From Mycocentrospora acerina (taxonomy: Eukaryota; Ascomycota; Dothideomycetes; Pleosporales), in NCBI GenBank assembly GCA_022701365.1, contig JAKUHH010000090.1, positions 869,393 to 933,392 on the forward strand: 64,000 nt of DNA. The letters are read 5' to 3'. The notes below the pieces were generated by a model. The model did not search any database, was not told the DNA's origin, and saw only the letters and a list, made by a program, of their open reading frames with translations. Shown here in pieces: positions 25,289-37,344 of this stretch (the stretch's first letter is position 1; each line of letters opens with the position of its first letter). Position numbers and translations under genes: made by a program.

Positions 25289-25656
25289 TTGTTCTAACAA
25301 AATAGGAAATCCTTCACTGGCGTGAGTAATCGCGAGAGCACATTTTCGAATTTTAGTGTCAATTCCTTCATTGCGTTGCAATGGACAAAATGGCCTAGTA
25401 CAAGTTCTGCGTGCCTTCCTTGATGGTGGCCCCACTTCTAATCACATTTTCTATGCGAAACTACTCTGTAGGTATCAAACTCTTATGTTTTCCATCGCCT
25501 TTGTCCGTATCTAATCTACCGCCTGAACTCTTATAGATCTATAGCCTCGCTGACACTGCGTACGGCTATAGACAGTCAATACTTTTATAGGGCATAATCT
25601 TTGGTTCTTCAGTCTCCTTTCAATTGAATTCTCTTTCAGTGGCCTTCCTATCGATC

Positions 25657-27393
25657 ATGGATTCAGCGAATACGCAGCTCGATGCCAAACTAGGCACCGA
25701 AGCGCATGTCACCCTCTCTGAACATTCTGTGCTTTCACCAACCCATCCTGAGCTCCCCGATGTTGTCTCACAGCCTGGAGTTCAGAATATTGAGGCCACG
25801 ACAGTGGCATGGACGAAAACAGCTCTCATTGTCGCATATGTAATGCTCTGGTGCATATATTTTGTCGAGACAATGCTCAGCGGAGTTACGGGTGCGCTGA
25901 CGCCCTACATCACTTCCGCATTCGCCCTACACTCTCTCACGCCTACTGTCAGCATCCTGAGCAGTGTTATTGGAGGTGTTACCAACCTTACACTTGCCAA
26001 GATCCTAGATGTTTTTGGACGTCCTCAGGGTTATTTGTTCTGCGTCTGCCTTGCCGTCGTAGGTCTGATCATGATGGCTGCTTGCAATGGCGTCGAGGCA
26101 TATGCCGCCGCTATGGTCTTCCATACAGTAGGGAACAATGGTATCCAGTACGCGATATCAGTCTTCGTCGCCGACACCTCAACACTGCGCAACCGGGGAC
26201 TGATGCAGGCAGTTGTCAACTCGGCTAGTCTCATCACTTGCTGGCTCGCTGGCCCTGTTTCTGCGGGCTTCTTAAATGGTCCTGGCTGGCGCTGGTGCTT
26301 TGGAATGTTCACAATACTCATTCCTATCGTAACCCTCCCACTTTTTGGTCTTCTGATGAAGAATTACCTGAAGGCCAGACGACTAGGACTTATCCCAGAT
26401 CGCGACAGCGGTCGTAATGTTATACAGTCCATCATATACTACTCTCGTCAATTCGATGCGGTTGGACTCCTTCTCATTTCTGCCGGTGTAGCCTTATTTC
26501 TCCTCCCATTCAATCTCTACGCCTTGCAAGCAAGAGGATGGAACTCACCACTTGTCATCAGCATGCTGGTGGTTGGCATCGTGCTGATCATTGGCTTTGT
26601 GGTTTGGGAGAGATCTTTTGCCACCATCACCTTCATGCCGTACTCTCTTCTCAAAGATCGAACCGTTTTCGGTGCTTGTCTTCTCTCTGCTTCGCTCTTC
26701 CTTAGTTACTCGCTATGGAGTAGCTTTTTCAGCTCATTTTTGCAGGTAGTAAAGGGACTCAGCGTAGAGCAAGCCAGTTATGTCAGCCAATCATACACTG
26801 TAGTTAGTGTTTTGTGTGCTGTGTCTGTAGGATATCTTATCCACCGCACAGGACGCTTCAAGCCTGCCTGTATCTACGTTGGAATTCCATTGAGTATCCT
26901 CGGCTTAGGCCTCATGATACACTTCCGCCACCCCGACGGCAAAATAGGCTACATCGTCATGTGTACCATCTTCATCGCAGTTGCTTCTGGGGTAGTTGTT
27001 ATCTGCGACGAGATCGCTATTTTGGCTGCTGCTTCGCATGAGCATGTCGCTGTCTGTATTGCTGTGCTAGGTATCTTCAGCAACATTGGGGGTGCCATTG
27101 GCTTTACAATTGCTTCCGCTATCTGGCAGGACATAATGCCAAAGAGGCTCATGGAATATCTGCCCATTGAAGATCTTCCAAATCTCCTCATGATCTACGC
27201 TGACCTTACAACTCAACTGTCATATCCAATGGGCTCTCCAACCCGTCTTGCTATCCAACGTGCCTATGGCGATGCCCAGCTAAGATTGTTAGCTGTTGGC
27301 ACTGCGGCCTGGGTTATAGGTGCTGTTGGAGTCCTCATGTGGCGAAACATCAATGTCATTAACATTAAACAAACAAAGGGGCATGTTTGGTAG
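25657..27393 (+). CDS. Siderophore-type MFS transporter
   Basis: 578 residues, one exon. The ATG at 25657 is chosen because the longer frame starts with TTG. After a soluble N-terminus of about 60 residues the protein has about 14 hydrophobic segments and the MFS loop motif AKILDVFGRPQGY between helices 2 and 3. It also has conserved blocks of the fungal siderophore-iron transporter family (FVETMLSGVTGALTPYITSAF, RNRGLMQA, LAGPVSAGFLNGPGWRW, SNIGGAIGFTIASAIW). It would move a small metal chelate or isocyanide product across a membrane. It is the next gene downstream of the CrmA-like synthase on the same strand, and MFS carriers occur in known isocyanide synthase loci, so export or metal-chelate uptake for that pathway is the best guess. 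The specificity is not shown by sequence. Confidence 0.9.
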   Translation: MDSANTQLDAKLGTEAHVTLSEHSVLSPTHPELPDVVSQPGVQNIEATTVAWTKTALIVAYVMLWCIYFVETMLSGVTGALTPYITSAFALHSLTPTVSILSSVIGGVTNLTLAKILDVFGRPQGYLFCVCLAVVGLIMMAACNGVEAYAAAMVFHTVGNNGIQYAISVFVADTSTLRNRGLMQAVVNSASLITCWLAGPVSAGFLNGPGWRWCFGMFTILIPIVTLPLFGLLMKNYLKARRLGLIPDRDSGRNVIQSIIYYSRQFDAVGLLLISAGVALFLLPFNLYALQARGWNSPLVISMLVVGIVLIIGFVVWERSFATITFMPYSLLKDRTVFGACLLSASLFLSYSLWSSFFSSFLQVVKGLSVEQASYVSQSYTVVSVLCAVSVGYLIHRTGRFKPACIYVGIPLSILGLGLMIHFRHPDGKIGYIVMCTIFIAVASGVVVICDEIAILAAASHEHVAVCIAVLGIFSNIGGAIGFTIASAIWQDIMPKRLMEYLPIEDLPNLLMIYADLTTQLSYPMGSPTRLAIQRAYGDAQLRLLAVGTAAWVIGAVGVLMWRNINVINIKQTKGHVW

Positions 27394-29822
27394 AGGCAAT
27401 AAAGGCAACACTAAATTAGAATTCAGAATTTTATTCACATTAGGAAATTAATATCTACTGAAAAGAACTCAGTGTTTTTTGGTAATCTTTAAATTTAGAT
27501 GTGAGATGTGACTTCTTCGTAATATTTTTGTCTTGGTGCTTAATTACAGCACTAAATCACCTTACAACGGTTTACTGATCTTTTGAATTGAAACTGAAAG
27601 AAAGAACAATTATTAATTCTAACCATAATCTATTCGTACCTTTTAATTATTAAATGCTTGCTAAAACTATCTTTATTACTACGGCAAAGAAAAGGATGAA
27701 GACAGAAGAATTTCTTCTCTCCTAACTACCATATATTATTCATAATCTGAATCGTATCCGAACATTCATAAAATCTTCTAGTCTATTTCTCGATGTCTAC
27801 GAAGAAGGTTTGAGTCGAGTTCGAAGATTGAGATCCAAGTTTATGGAACCATTTTGTAAGGTGATTCCCTCTGTTGAAGTCGTACTTTGCTTTTTGTGAA
27901 GCAAATTAATTCATGTTACATCGATAGAAAGTCTTCAATAATAAATTGACAAAAATCAGTTTCACAGCTTTGAAAAACTCAAAAGTTGATGTTTTGCTTA
28001 AATTATCGACCTTCCCCTCTCAAGTGTATATAAGACATTTCAATCTAATTTTAGTTCCTTATTTCGAAAGAATTCTGATCACTAGTTCAATTCCATTCTC
28101 TGCTAGCCTAATCCTCTGCTTAGTCTTTGTAATCCACGAGAAGAAACGCCTTGTAAAACAACTACAGCGGCAATAAAACCTGGGCAAATCAGAATGGCTT
28201 GGCTTTCTTGCAGTGCATTTGGTGCATAAATCACAGCGCATTAACAGATTGATTAGATGAATGTTGATGAGTAGCAAGTATCATATTGTTACTTGCAAAT
28301 TATCTATCTTCTATAACATGTTGAGGATTAGTTTACACTTTACCATAAGCCGGTAAGGTAGCTATTCAGGACATGGTGATTTCATAGAGACCACCGTAAG
28401 TAATGATACGTCTGAGTGGACATATCACAAAGCATGATGACTAAGTCTAGGAGGAGAATAGCTGTCGCCAACAGTTTAGTGATGTTGTCGTATGGTGATG
28501 ATAAAGGGTCTCCAATCACTCGAAAGAAGACCAAAGTTTTGGTATGTTAAACTCTTGTAACGTTGATAACGATATCCTTGAGAGCGAGTTGTTCTTAGAT
28601 TCTTCCTGTGATCCATCCTGGCTAGTGACCTCCGGATCAAGACAATGCGTGACTTTGCCCGTGCACATTAAGACAAGCGCTTAGACAATAGCAGCTGCGT
28701 GAATTATTTTTACCTTTACTGCAAAGAAAAAGTATGAATTAAAATTTTGTCTTAAAGGCTGCATACGTTGTTTGTTGAAGCTAAGCTAGATGCTCATTAA
28801 CCAAGAATTTTCAATAAACTGTAATCTCTAGATCTTTAGCTATAGTTTTAATAATCGTGTAACAAGGTAAGCATGTCCTAGGCCATGTTGCTCACTAACT
28901 AACAGTATCGAACACTTAAATCTGTTTCTGGTACAATACGTATTGTGCTAAACAAGTTATTATTGCTTAAGTATTAATTTGCCTCTCATTTGGGATAATT
29001 GTGTTTATGACTTACTATTAGTACCAAAGGTCCAGGACCTAACCATTACATAAGGCATAGATGCTGTATATACTATTCTCATGGATTTTTCGAAAAATTG
29101 CTCACCATCTTTCGTTTTGCTAGCCTGCTGGTCTAGTGCTTCATTCCAACACAACTGTTTTCTTTTAGATTAGACTATTGGTCATTACTAATTGTTATGC
29201 TTAAGTATGCACTAAGTTTTTAATAAATCTTGTGATCTTTTAAGTTTCAACGGACGTTCGACTTTACTTACATTTGATTAAGATTCTTGCAATTATTTTC
29301 CTAATAACATTTTAACATGCGTTGTAAACTGCTGCAGCTCATTGTTAGGTGAGTATTACGTCTTGTCAGATAGACTGTGGAATGTGCTGTAGATTCATTT
29401 TCTTTACATGCTTCTGAAAATTCTTGCATTGATATTTCACAATATGAATGAATTCTGGACTTATCTAAACATAACCGATCAACTTATCTGAATGGTCATT
29501 TAAACAGTGAGCTAGGTCAAACTTTGTGCGAAAATGTTTGAGTGTTCCAACTTTATAACACCAGATTTTTCTTATGCTTTGAGCTTTCCAGCTTGCTTGG
29601 GTAGGTTAACTTGCTTGCAAAATAATTAGTAGACACGGAGCTCATTCAACTGCTACTAAGTAGTCTATAAGGTAGGAAGAAGGCAAGAAGCCTGCAAGGA
29701 CGGTTCGTATGGAGAAGTGCTATAGATATTGCAGCAATACTAGCTTCAACACACGCACAGTCAACGTAAGAATGAAGAACACAGCAGAAAGCAACGGGTT
29801 TGAGCCGCGTGAGGCATTTATT
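27394..29822. other. AT-rich intergenic region
   Basis: 2.4 kb between the MFS 3' end and the arrestin 3' end, very AT-rich, with no frame showing motifs or codon structure. I see nothing further in it. Confidence 0.5.
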
Positions 29823-31712
29823 TTAATAAGATCTTAGTTTGTAGCATGGAGGTGGTGCTTCTGACGATAATGGTGGCCCTTTATCCTTAAATGCTGGTGG
29901 GTCGAACGACAATAGCTCGTAAAGATGGTCAGGTCGAGGATAGATACAATTAACAGAACTATTGACATGCTTTTGCTGTGAACATATCGTTTCAGGACTC
30001 CAAAGAGACGCAACCGAATTTTTTTGAGACCTGGTAGACGTGTCTGAGGATGGGGCAAAGTGGTATTGAGCAGCACAGCAGTTTTCGAGAGCCTTAGGGC
30101 AACCATTTTCATGCATCCACATGCTAGTAATAGGTCGTGGTACAGTATATTCTGGAAGTGTGTTGATTGCATCAGTTGCATGGTGAGATAGGATACGAAA
30201 TGGGGAATCAACAGAAATTTCGAAGTATCTCCTCTTGGTCGGTTCACTTTGATCAGGCGTCGAAAGTCGCATAACAATCTACTATCTCATTAGAAAACGA
30301 CCATATTTCTGAGAAATAAACCTACCTTTATCCAGTGGTTTACTTTTATATTCTGGTACGTTGTATCAGAGTGTAACCTTGAAGACTTGTCTTTGTTCGT
30401 CATTTCATCGCAGCTTGGGAGCTTCACTAGAAAATCCATTTTCGTAGATCCGTCACTGATATCCTCGGATAGACTACCTATTGGCCCCATAGGTCCCTGT
30501 ATTTGCATCTTTGGGGTAACCAAGTTTTGATCAGGTGTAGCTGCCTCACTAAATCCGGTTTTAATAAGACTTCCAGAGAGAGTACTTGTTGGTAGGACAT
30601 CAGCCAATTTCTCGAACAGCTGTACCTTTCGAACTGGCTCCATACGATGAACACGCTTATCTGAACAAAAGTATTCAGTGTGTTCTGTCGCGAAAATTTT
30701 AACGCTGTGAAACTGGACGTTCGCTAGCGGTGTGAGCCCAAATGAAACGGGAATTTGTGCGCCGAGCGGAAACGACCTGCCAGAAACGACGATATTCATG
30801 TGCAGCTGGTCTTTCCAATTTCGGTTGATTGCAATTGGTTCCACTTGTTCCAACGAGTCTTCGGCTGGGGTACGGATGAGGATAACGTCCTTAGACCCTA
30901 CAAGATCAGCGTAGAAAGCCCCCGCACGCTTAACAACCGCTTTTAACTTGTACTTAACAGAGCCTGATTCTAGTTCGATTGTTTCCGGAAGATTTTTGTC
31001 CAAAGGCAATTCGAAATTGTACATGTAATCACCAGGGTCGAACATCCGGTACACACTCTGTCCAATCGAAGGGCGTGTGTTTGAGAAATTGCCCTTCAGG
31101 AGATTGGATAAATGAAGAACTTGCAGTGGTAGCCTGTTCACATTCCTGGAATCGAGATTCTTTGAGAAGCTGTTGATTGAGCTACCAAATAGACCCTGCT
31201 GAGTTGGCACGCTTCCTTGAAAGTACTCGAGAAGCTCAGCATGATCGGTATCAGCTTCGGGCGCTGCTCTCAGGAATTGAGCATTGAAAAATGGCCATTT
31301 ATGGTCTATGACAGTACTGGTCTCCTCGAATTTAATCCTCTTGGGGGGAATACCTTTTGTGACGTTAGCAAATGTGCGTATATGGAGAGGTCGAACAATC
31401 ACCTTCAGGCCACTTTGTCACTGTCTTACCATGAAATGTAAGTGTTACCGCTTTTATTTTTATAGGCCTACTAACTCGTAAGTGCAACGATCCACGAAGC
31501 ACTGTAGTACTTCGCTCGGGTATTTGACTTTGTTCAAATCCTTGAAAGAAGAGTACTGGTTCGACCAAGAAAATATTTACATCAATGCCATTCCCTGATA
31601 CCATAGGCTTTTCTTGAAGTATTTCTCCCGCAACATTGTATGGAGCGCGTTTCGTCAGTTGTCTGCCTGGAGACCGGTATCTCCCCACTAAAGCTGGCAA
31701 AGGATCCAACAT
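29823..31712 (-). CDS. Arrestin-like ubiquitin-ligase adaptor (ART family)
   Basis: Three exons (31712-31403, 31353-30326, 30278-29823) join in frame to about 597 residues. The start ATG at 31712 is the first in frame; an upstream exon cannot be excluded. The arrestin_N sheet is seen in VLRGSLHLRVSRPIKIKAV, TLTFHGKTVTKWPEG and HKWPFFNAQF. Arrestin_C is seen in PLGAQIPVSFGLTPLANVQ and VNHWIKIVMRLS, followed by RYFEISVDSPFRILSHHAT. The C-terminal region carries an LPEY site and a PPCY (PPxY) site, which are docking motifs for WW domains of Nedd4/Rsp5-type HECT ligases. Members (yeast Rod1/Rog3, Aspergillus CreD/ArtA) bring the ligase to plasma-membrane transporters for endocytosis. No disruption is seen. 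Confidence 0.9.
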
Positions 31713-34700
31713 CTTCACTATTGAATTCCTGGGCCGTGGCCTTGGGCCATCAACGGCTCGCAACTCCTTTTAGCTATCTGACCGAAATCCAAGAGTCCGT
31801 CTGGCTCTATTTAGCAAAGAGTGGAAATATGCGTTCAGGTGATTCAGGTTGGTTAGGTGTGTAAGAGCTATCGTAAATAGTTGAACGAAGAGAATGTTTG
31901 AGTTTATCTCAAATTCTCACTTTTCGTCTAAACCTTTGACTTGCAATTGATCCGGCGGTTTATTTGGGTTAGGATGTTTGCCGTAATGAAAGAACCTTCG
32001 TCATGGGCTGCTTGAGTTGCAGATTTATTCGGTTAATGCAGCATAAGTAAAAAGAGGCTAACTACAATTCTCCATCAAGTCGCGAGACGAGACAGCATCA
32101 CGTATAATACAGCAGGTGACGTGAAGAAATAGTCAATAGTACGCGGAGAATCTGTTTATTAGGTAAAAGAGTTTTGAGGAATAAACTACAAGATCGATTT
32201 TAGCTAAACAACTGTAGGTGTTTGCTGAGCGCACACTACTGCAGTGTTCATCGCCTAGGATGTGTACTTTTGGCTAACAATACGTTCAATAGGGCATAAA
32301 TTCGCAAAAGGCGTTGCCTAAGCGACTTTGACCGGAAGCTGCGGAAGGATTACTAACAATCCATCTCGCTGTCTCGTTGCTTTCATCACCCCCTCCCCTC
32401 ACCAATCATTCGCCATCACCCCCATCTCCCTCCCCAGAGACTGTCAGGGGGAAATACGCTAACTCATTATCCTCAAAAAGTCTCACATAAATCCCAGATC
32501 CAAAATATCAACGCATCCAAGGAAATTGTCTCTTTTTAGTTGAAGCGAGAATCAAGCGCGCTGGAGAATTTTTTTGTAGGCTCCAATCTGTGGATTAACG
32601 CTATTAAATCATCTAATAACTAAACAAAACGATGCCATAACTGATGGTGCTCCTGTGCCACCCAATACCGGTACACATCGATATCAGAGTGTCATTGGAG
32701 ATTTACAACCACAGACAATAACCAACCTCACAATACAGCCACAGCTGATAATTTGTGCTTTTTGAGCTGTCACACCATTACATGCCGTCAGATATATGTT
32801 AAAGTTAGTTTCTAGTCAAATACAGCGCCAGTACGTGAAGCCTATGATGTGCACGACGCTAAGATTCCTTTCATTGGTGGTACCAAGATATTAGTTTCAC
32901 ATGTCAGACATGCTTGTTTGGCTTACTCGATATCAGTCATGCCTCAAAGTAGGTGATCTCTCTGCCAACAAAGATCAGTAATGTGGTTGGAGAGTGAGCT
33001 GCAGTGTTCGACATGGATGTGTTCCTTTTATCACCTAGCAAAAAAATGGCACACATTTCGATGAGTCAGCACCCCCTGCATATGCCGAATTTGATGAATA
33101 TTCCTTACAATACACCGCAACAGTATCATGTGGGTGATGGATTTTACCACGATCTCAATAGTGAAACTTTCATTGGTAAGTAAAAGCCATCTCAGCTGAA
33201 GAAGCTGGTGCTGCAGTCACCCAGGCTTCGTTTTATTGCGCTTCTCTCTCTGGTCTTCTAGACCGTCTGACTACGTTTGGGAAGCTTATTGATGCGCCTC
33301 TGGATGTCCTCATCGGTATTTTCATGTGCTCGAGCTGTGGGTGATTGTTGTGATCTAACTTCCGCTGGTCCCATATTGACTCACCTTCAAACAAGGGTCG
33401 TACTCTCCAGGCGATGTAATGTAAGAATGCAAAACTATCTCTAATTCCATAATTTCCAGATAATACTTAGATCAACATAGCATGATGCTCTTCCCGCTCT
33501 CAATATTATCAGAAATCCGAGAGATTACACGGAGCATAGAAAGTTTTAATTGAGTGCGTAATTAGTTGGCACAAAGTCCATTTAGAACCGTATTCAGCTT
33601 AGTCAGTTAACTTTCTCATCTTGTCTCTACCCAAAGCTACATTGTATCTTCAGTGCGTGCATTGTACCAAACCTTGTCTTCCTGAGGCGCTCTATTTAGA
33701 AGAACCAACTGTTAAGACACGGCTTTATCTCACTGTGCCATGCAATCCAAAAAGTACTATGACCTATTATCTGATATATCCTGGAATCGAATAGTACAAA
33801 TGCACCGATTAAACCACTCCCTGAAGATAACCTTGACCTTTTGTGGTCTAAGTAGAACCTATTCAACGCCCTTAAGACGATAAGTTTAATTACATGATTT
33901 TTTTTTAAATAAATTCTCTTAAACTGCAGTTCTTATACTTTGCCCCCGTAAGGTTAGCATACTTTTCCTTGAATTCGAGGTGCGCAGGCGCCCTGCAGGC
34001 GCCCTACAGTCGCCAAGGTTTTTCGATCTTCGATCACTGCTACGACTTCGCATTCCGTATACGAGCTTTTTTCAACGAATCAAATCGCAAGAGAAGACTT
34101 TCAAGGTTCTTCATCTGTATTGTGCATATGAAACCAATCATGTCTTAAGTCAATTCTTCGCTCGCGTTCGAAGCCCACCTCTGAAGATGCAACAATCAAG
34201 AGGCGTAGCTTATACTTGAAAATGACATTCGTTTAGTAAGTGCAAATGTCCCCATCACGTGTGGTGTAGCCATTCTAAGGAGGTATGCTGACGCTACCAA
34301 TTTAATGCTTAAATATTCTGAAAAACTGGGAAATATGTATCTTAGCGCATTGCAGCGGGAAATACGTAGACGTTTTAATAGATTACTCACTCGATTTAAA
34401 TACTGTTGAACGTTAATTTGGCAGAGTCTATTACTTCCTAGAATAGGTCCAGATGTCAGCTTCACCGATTAACCAAATCGTCGTGCAGCTACTGAGCTGA
34501 AGTTGGACTTTGACAAAGGCCACTATTGGTGGAGACGGGAGATAAAGTCGAGTCACTTTTGGGGAAAACTTAATTTCAATATCACGTTATGTATGTTAGG
34601 CAAATGAAGAGGACGGTCAAAGGTGTTTGGAAGGACAACGCCAATCCCAATTAGTTAATCCTACATTGTGCGTCTTACAACATCGCATCTCACGGTACTA

Positions 34701-34916
34701 AAAAATGTAAACCATCGCTGTAGCTTCAAGAAGTTTACTGAACGTTCTTAAACAACGTAATCTCCCATATCATAGTATCCATCATATCTCTGCTTCAGTA
34801 TTTCTGCTAAATCTCAGGGTCAGCTATCGGTTGTTTCTTTCGCATAATTTTTTCTTTAATTGCACTATTAGTTGTTAACGACTTTGTCTATGGAATCCAT
34901 GTTATTACTTTGATCC
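31713..34916. other. Intergenic region with possible gene relic
   Basis: Mostly AT-rich. A C-rich tract (about 32384-32440) and a decayed coding-like stretch (32635-33340, listed separately) are the only structure seen. At 33985-34010 a short GCAGGCGCCCT motif is imperfectly doubled. Confidence 0.5.
32635..33340 (+). pseudogene. Possible decayed gene of unknown family
   Basis: Separate stretches in different frames look like protein rather than random AT-rich DNA. Examples are ITDGAPVPPNTGTHRYQSV near 32640-32700, REAYDVHDAKIPFIGGTKI near 32835-32890, PPAYAEFDEYSLQYTA near 33070-33120, and AEEAGAAVTQASFYCASLS with GLLDRLTTFGKLIDAPLDV near 33195-33310. Stops and frame changes lie between them. 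I do not recognise the family. The evidence is only residue composition and the absence of stops within the pieces, so confidence is low. Confidence 0.35.
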
Positions 34917-35554
34917 TTACGTTGTTCTGTGCGTCTCACGCCCCGCACGAATTTCCGCAAAAACAAACATCCCCTAGGTTACGCGGATTAGTATGAAAAA
35001 TGACTGGAACCCTTCTTAGTAAGACGCAAAACTTACAAGAATTGCGCTCAGCAACCATGCCATTGCTCCTATGAAAAGGAAAGCGAGAATGGTCTTCCAA
35101 CTCCTACAGCCTGCATGATTGACAGTAGCGACTGTTATATTGACGCGGGGTGCAACAGTCCAGAACCGACCCCAGTAATAACCCCAGTAGTTCCAAGACC
35201 AGTAGGAGGAGCAAGAACTATTAAGCTGTGTTTCCGAGTTAGGTCGGCAACTTTAGTTTCTTCAGGAACACTTACTTCCGCTAGAAGCCCAAATGCCACA
35301 ATGGAGCAGATGAAAAATATGAAATCGAGGGGCCAGGCGTAAAAGGAGTATTTGAGAGGGATGACCAGAATCATTGAAGCTACAATCTGTAAACTAGAGA
35401 TAACGACGGCGTAAATCAGACGGCTCTCTACAGATGCACTTGGTGCAAGTTGCAGTAGGTAAATAAAGCGGCCAAGAAGGGCTACAACGATGACAGAGCT
35501 GCAGAATTCGCCAAGGCGGAGGATAACAGAGAATGCTTTAGAGCCGGTGCCCAT
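34917..35554 (-). CDS. MARVEL-like four-helix membrane protein
   Basis: Exons 35554-35276, 35225-35037 and 34973-34917 join in phase 0 to 174 residues. The ATG at 35554 replaces an earlier TTG. The introns have GTAAGT donors and CTAAC-like branch sites. Helix 1 starts at ILRLGEFCSSVIVVALLGRF. Helix 2 is IYAVVISSLQIVASMILVI, followed by the family-typical block KYSFYAWPLDFIFFICSIVAFGLL. The second exon has an aromatic Tyr/Trp-rich loop (YWSWNYWGYYWGRFW) and NHAGCRSWKTILAF leading into helix 4. This pattern matches small fungal MARVEL-domain proteins of the cell cortex; the function is unknown. No signal for a partner gene nearby. Confidence 0.82.
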
Positions 35555-37344
35555 AGTTGTGGTTAGGCTGGATTTTGTTGATACTACGGACAGCAAGAGT
35601 ACAGAGCAATTTGGTGCTAGGATAGAGTCTAGGCGCAGACTTCCTATTTATAATAGAGGCATTCAGTATTCACATGCTACACAGGATCAAGCAGCCAATA
35701 CAGCACCAACCGATAGCGATTCGTGCAGACGGCCGAAGAAGCAAGCAAAACCCTTCTTCCTCAGCGAAGAATACAGCTTGAACATCTGACGATATTGGAG
35801 ATGTACAACTAGAGTCTAGACATGGATGAACGACAGGGTGGGTATGAAATTAGTCCTATGAGAGAAGCCAAACCCCGCACGATAGGTCTTGGCACAGTGG
35901 GGGATAGTCATAGCCTCCTTTGCGGTTGGTCTCAGCTTGAAAGCGTCGGCTTCGCCTATCGACGATTGATACTGTGGATCATATCGCTCATTGTTTGCCG
36001 AGCAGGGGTCGCCCGCAAGCGACAAGGCAGTCGGTAGCCTTGCCAATTGGTTATGGGATAATGGTTCGCATAAGTATCTCGTCCTCATCGGTATCTACGA
36101 TCTTGGCCGCACAAAGGACTTGTAAAGTATGGCGTGACAGTAGATTAGCCTAAAGATTGAAAGAGTCATTAAGAGACTCAATCCCTATCACTAATAGGAA
36201 AACAGGTTCCACTGTCGAACGGGATATGCTGTCTACTGGCTCGAATGGGTAAAGCAAGGCTAGGGTAAGCACAAACAGGTACATCAAACCTAACAAATAC
36301 AGGATATGCCACTAGACTGTAAAAAAACAGGTTCTGCTGCCAAACTTTATATGATGTTTAATCTTTAAATTTAATCATTCAAGGATTTTATTCGCAGTGC
36401 TTAGTCAAGTACTACGATCGTATTCTAATCTATGTTCTTAGTACTGATATATATTTTTACACAAGTATTGAAAAGAATGAGGAATCAAGTTTGGTGAATC
36501 AAGCTTGAAGTAAACTTAGTGGAGGAAGGTTAGTTACCTGCATGTTTCTTGAAATTGAGATCATGTTGTAATTTGTAAACATATTAGTTGGGGATCATTA
36601 ATTACTCAAAGGGGACATATTTATGGTTAGATCAGATTCAACAGAACGAGCGAGTTGAGAGATAGATTTATAATTTAATAGGCAGATCTGAGAAGATAGG
36701 AATGCAAATAAGAATGAACAAGTAGAGTTAGATTCTCTTCTTTCACAGTAGTGTTCTATGTGCTATTTACTATAGTAGATAGTAAGACTAGTTATTAGCT
36801 GCACAAGCTTCTACGTAATATCCTTAGGACAAAGGATTCGTTTAATCTGATAAGACTACGTAATATCCAAGGGCCTAATCAAACGTGATAGGCATTAGAT
36901 CTTAACAAATAATCATAACCACAACTAGGTGCGCCTAGCTAACCTACCTAGCCTCGTGTCACGTTGCTTCGGCCGACCCCACCAAAACATGGCGCCACGC
37001 AAAAGAAGCGCAACATCCACTTACAATAGACGCCAACATGAACCCCTGCGAGGCAGCCACATCTGCACGAGACCCTGCACGTGTACCTAACGCGACCGAC
37101 AGCCGTGCTAGTTATCGTCGTAACTTGTCATCTGCTTCATATGTCTCGCGCCTTCCTGGCTACAATATGCAAAGACCAGACAGTGCACTCAGTCCACCCC
37201 ACCATCATGCAACAAATCAAGTCAGACAAAATATTGCCTCGTACATAGCATCACATGCTCCTGAATCAAAATCTTGTCATCACCGCCTATGTGTGTACAA
37301 GGAGATGGAGAATAGGAGTGAGCATGCGCTATTGCACGTAAATT
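35555..37344. other. AT-rich, repeat-like intergenic region
   Basis: No gene recognised. Short imperfect direct repeats occur: AAAACAGGTTC near 36198 and 36325, GAATCAAGT/CTT near 36482-36508, and TACGTAATATCC at about 36812 and 36856. These hint at decayed transposon DNA. A 180-codon plus-strand frame starting at 37038 overlaps the antisense phosphomannomutase pseudogene and is not supported. Confidence 0.45.

Larger units (their letters stand above)
24459..25656. other. Intergenic region between crmA-like gene and MFS transporter
   Basis: No gene recognised. It contains two exact copies of TTTGCTCA in opposite orientation (listed separately) and a pyrimidine-rich, TATA-like proximal region (CTTTTATAGG around 25582-25591) just before the transporter start. 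Confidence 0.55.
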
